In this document: one piece after another, positions 58,508 to 58,549 of the stretch
Position numbering within the stretch: position 1 is the first letter of the stretch
Layout of the letters: each line of letters starts with the position of its first letter
Source of the DNA: Bordetella parapertussis
GTDB taxonomy: Bacteria > Pseudomonadota > Gammaproteobacteria > Burkholderiales > Thiobacillaceae
Reading direction: 5' to 3'
DNA: 58,549 nucleotides
NCBI GenBank assembly: GCA_945890495.1
Contig: CAMDCO010000009.1
Location: 1 to 58,549 of the forward strand
Translations under genes and position numbers: made by a program
The notes under the pieces: generated by a model
Seen by the model: only the letters and a program-made list of their open reading frames with translations
The model's database searches: none
What the model was told of the DNA's origin: nothing

Positions 58508-58549
58508 ATGAAACTGTCTGCCCTCGCTTCTGCTCTGGTTCTGTCTTCC
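58508..58549 (+). CDS. Start of a secreted protein (3' end outside window)
   Basis: Only 14 codons are visible: MKLSALASALVLSS. A Lys then an Ala/Leu/Val run is the beginning of a Sec signal peptide. TTTTTGGAG lies ten or so bases before ATG, a strong ribosome binding site. A porin or small periplasmic protein is likely; it cannot be narrowed further. Confidence 0.7.
   Translation, partial: MKLSALASALVLSS

Overview
This window looks like a chromosome segment of a GC-rich Gammaproteobacterium. I infer that from gene order: yceD-rpmF-plsX-fabH-fabD-fabG-acpP-fabF-pabC-mltG-tmk-holB-tatD and serC-pheA-hisC-tyrA-aroA-cmk-rpsA-ihfB-lapB-pyrF-cysM are both gammaproteobacterial arrangements. A two-subunit pyruvate carboxylase (biotin carboxylase plus OadA-like subunit) and feoAB fit this too. 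The species cannot be named from sequence alone; a Chromatiales-like sulfur bacterium is only a guess.

Layout. (1) 1-8760 is an accessory cell-envelope locus. On the minus strand lie a secreted WD40 protein with six near-identical, hypervariable repeats (runs off the left edge), a truncated Fic protein, a small secreted protein, an LPP20-type lipoprotein, a TPR lipoprotein and a secreted TPR/trypsin-like protease. Divergent from them are a secreted DUF4384-like protein, an orphan HigA-type antitoxin inside a 52-bp direct duplication, and a secreted Sel1/Ig-like/caspase protein. (2) 9162-21605 is the fatty-acid/cell-wall/replication operon on the minus strand with uup at its end. (3) 21695-26357 holds pyruvate carboxylase, maf and an RsmI-like methyltransferase on the plus strand. 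(4) 26646-39762 is the aromatic amino acid/serine/cmk/rpsA/ihfB/lapB/pyrF/cysM block plus ubiB, minus strand. (5) 39861-45974 has a Fur-type promoter with feoAB, a hybrid sensor kinase with its own receiver and HPt domains, and serS. (6) 46037-52276 has mltF, tRNA-Ser(CGA), an HTH-ferredoxin-reductase fusion, recJ and a DUF4010/MgtC-type membrane protein. (7) 52905-58549 has an htpX remnant, a Sel1 protein, a TonB-like protein, a copper-type TonB-dependent receptor and the start of a secreted protein.

The best candidate for an undescribed system is region 1. All of its intact structural products carry export signals, and it combines two proteases of different catalytic classes (caspase-fold Cys and HtrA-type Ser) with a WD40 protein whose repeats differ almost only at four codons per unit. 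That pattern is typical of recognition surfaces under diversifying selection. The parts resemble bacterial caspase/trypsin/WD40 conflict modules, but here they are predicted to act outside the cytoplasm with two lipoproteins. The function is unproven.

The second theme is a dispersed palindromic repeat family (cores GGGGCAACC.../...GGTTGCCCC and GGGCAGGCAC.../...CCTGCCCC) in most larger gaps. One copy sits in frame inside hisC, another supplies the last residues of the RsmI-like methyltransferase, and another carries the fabH stop codon. This recalls the protein-inserting palindromic elements of Rickettsia.
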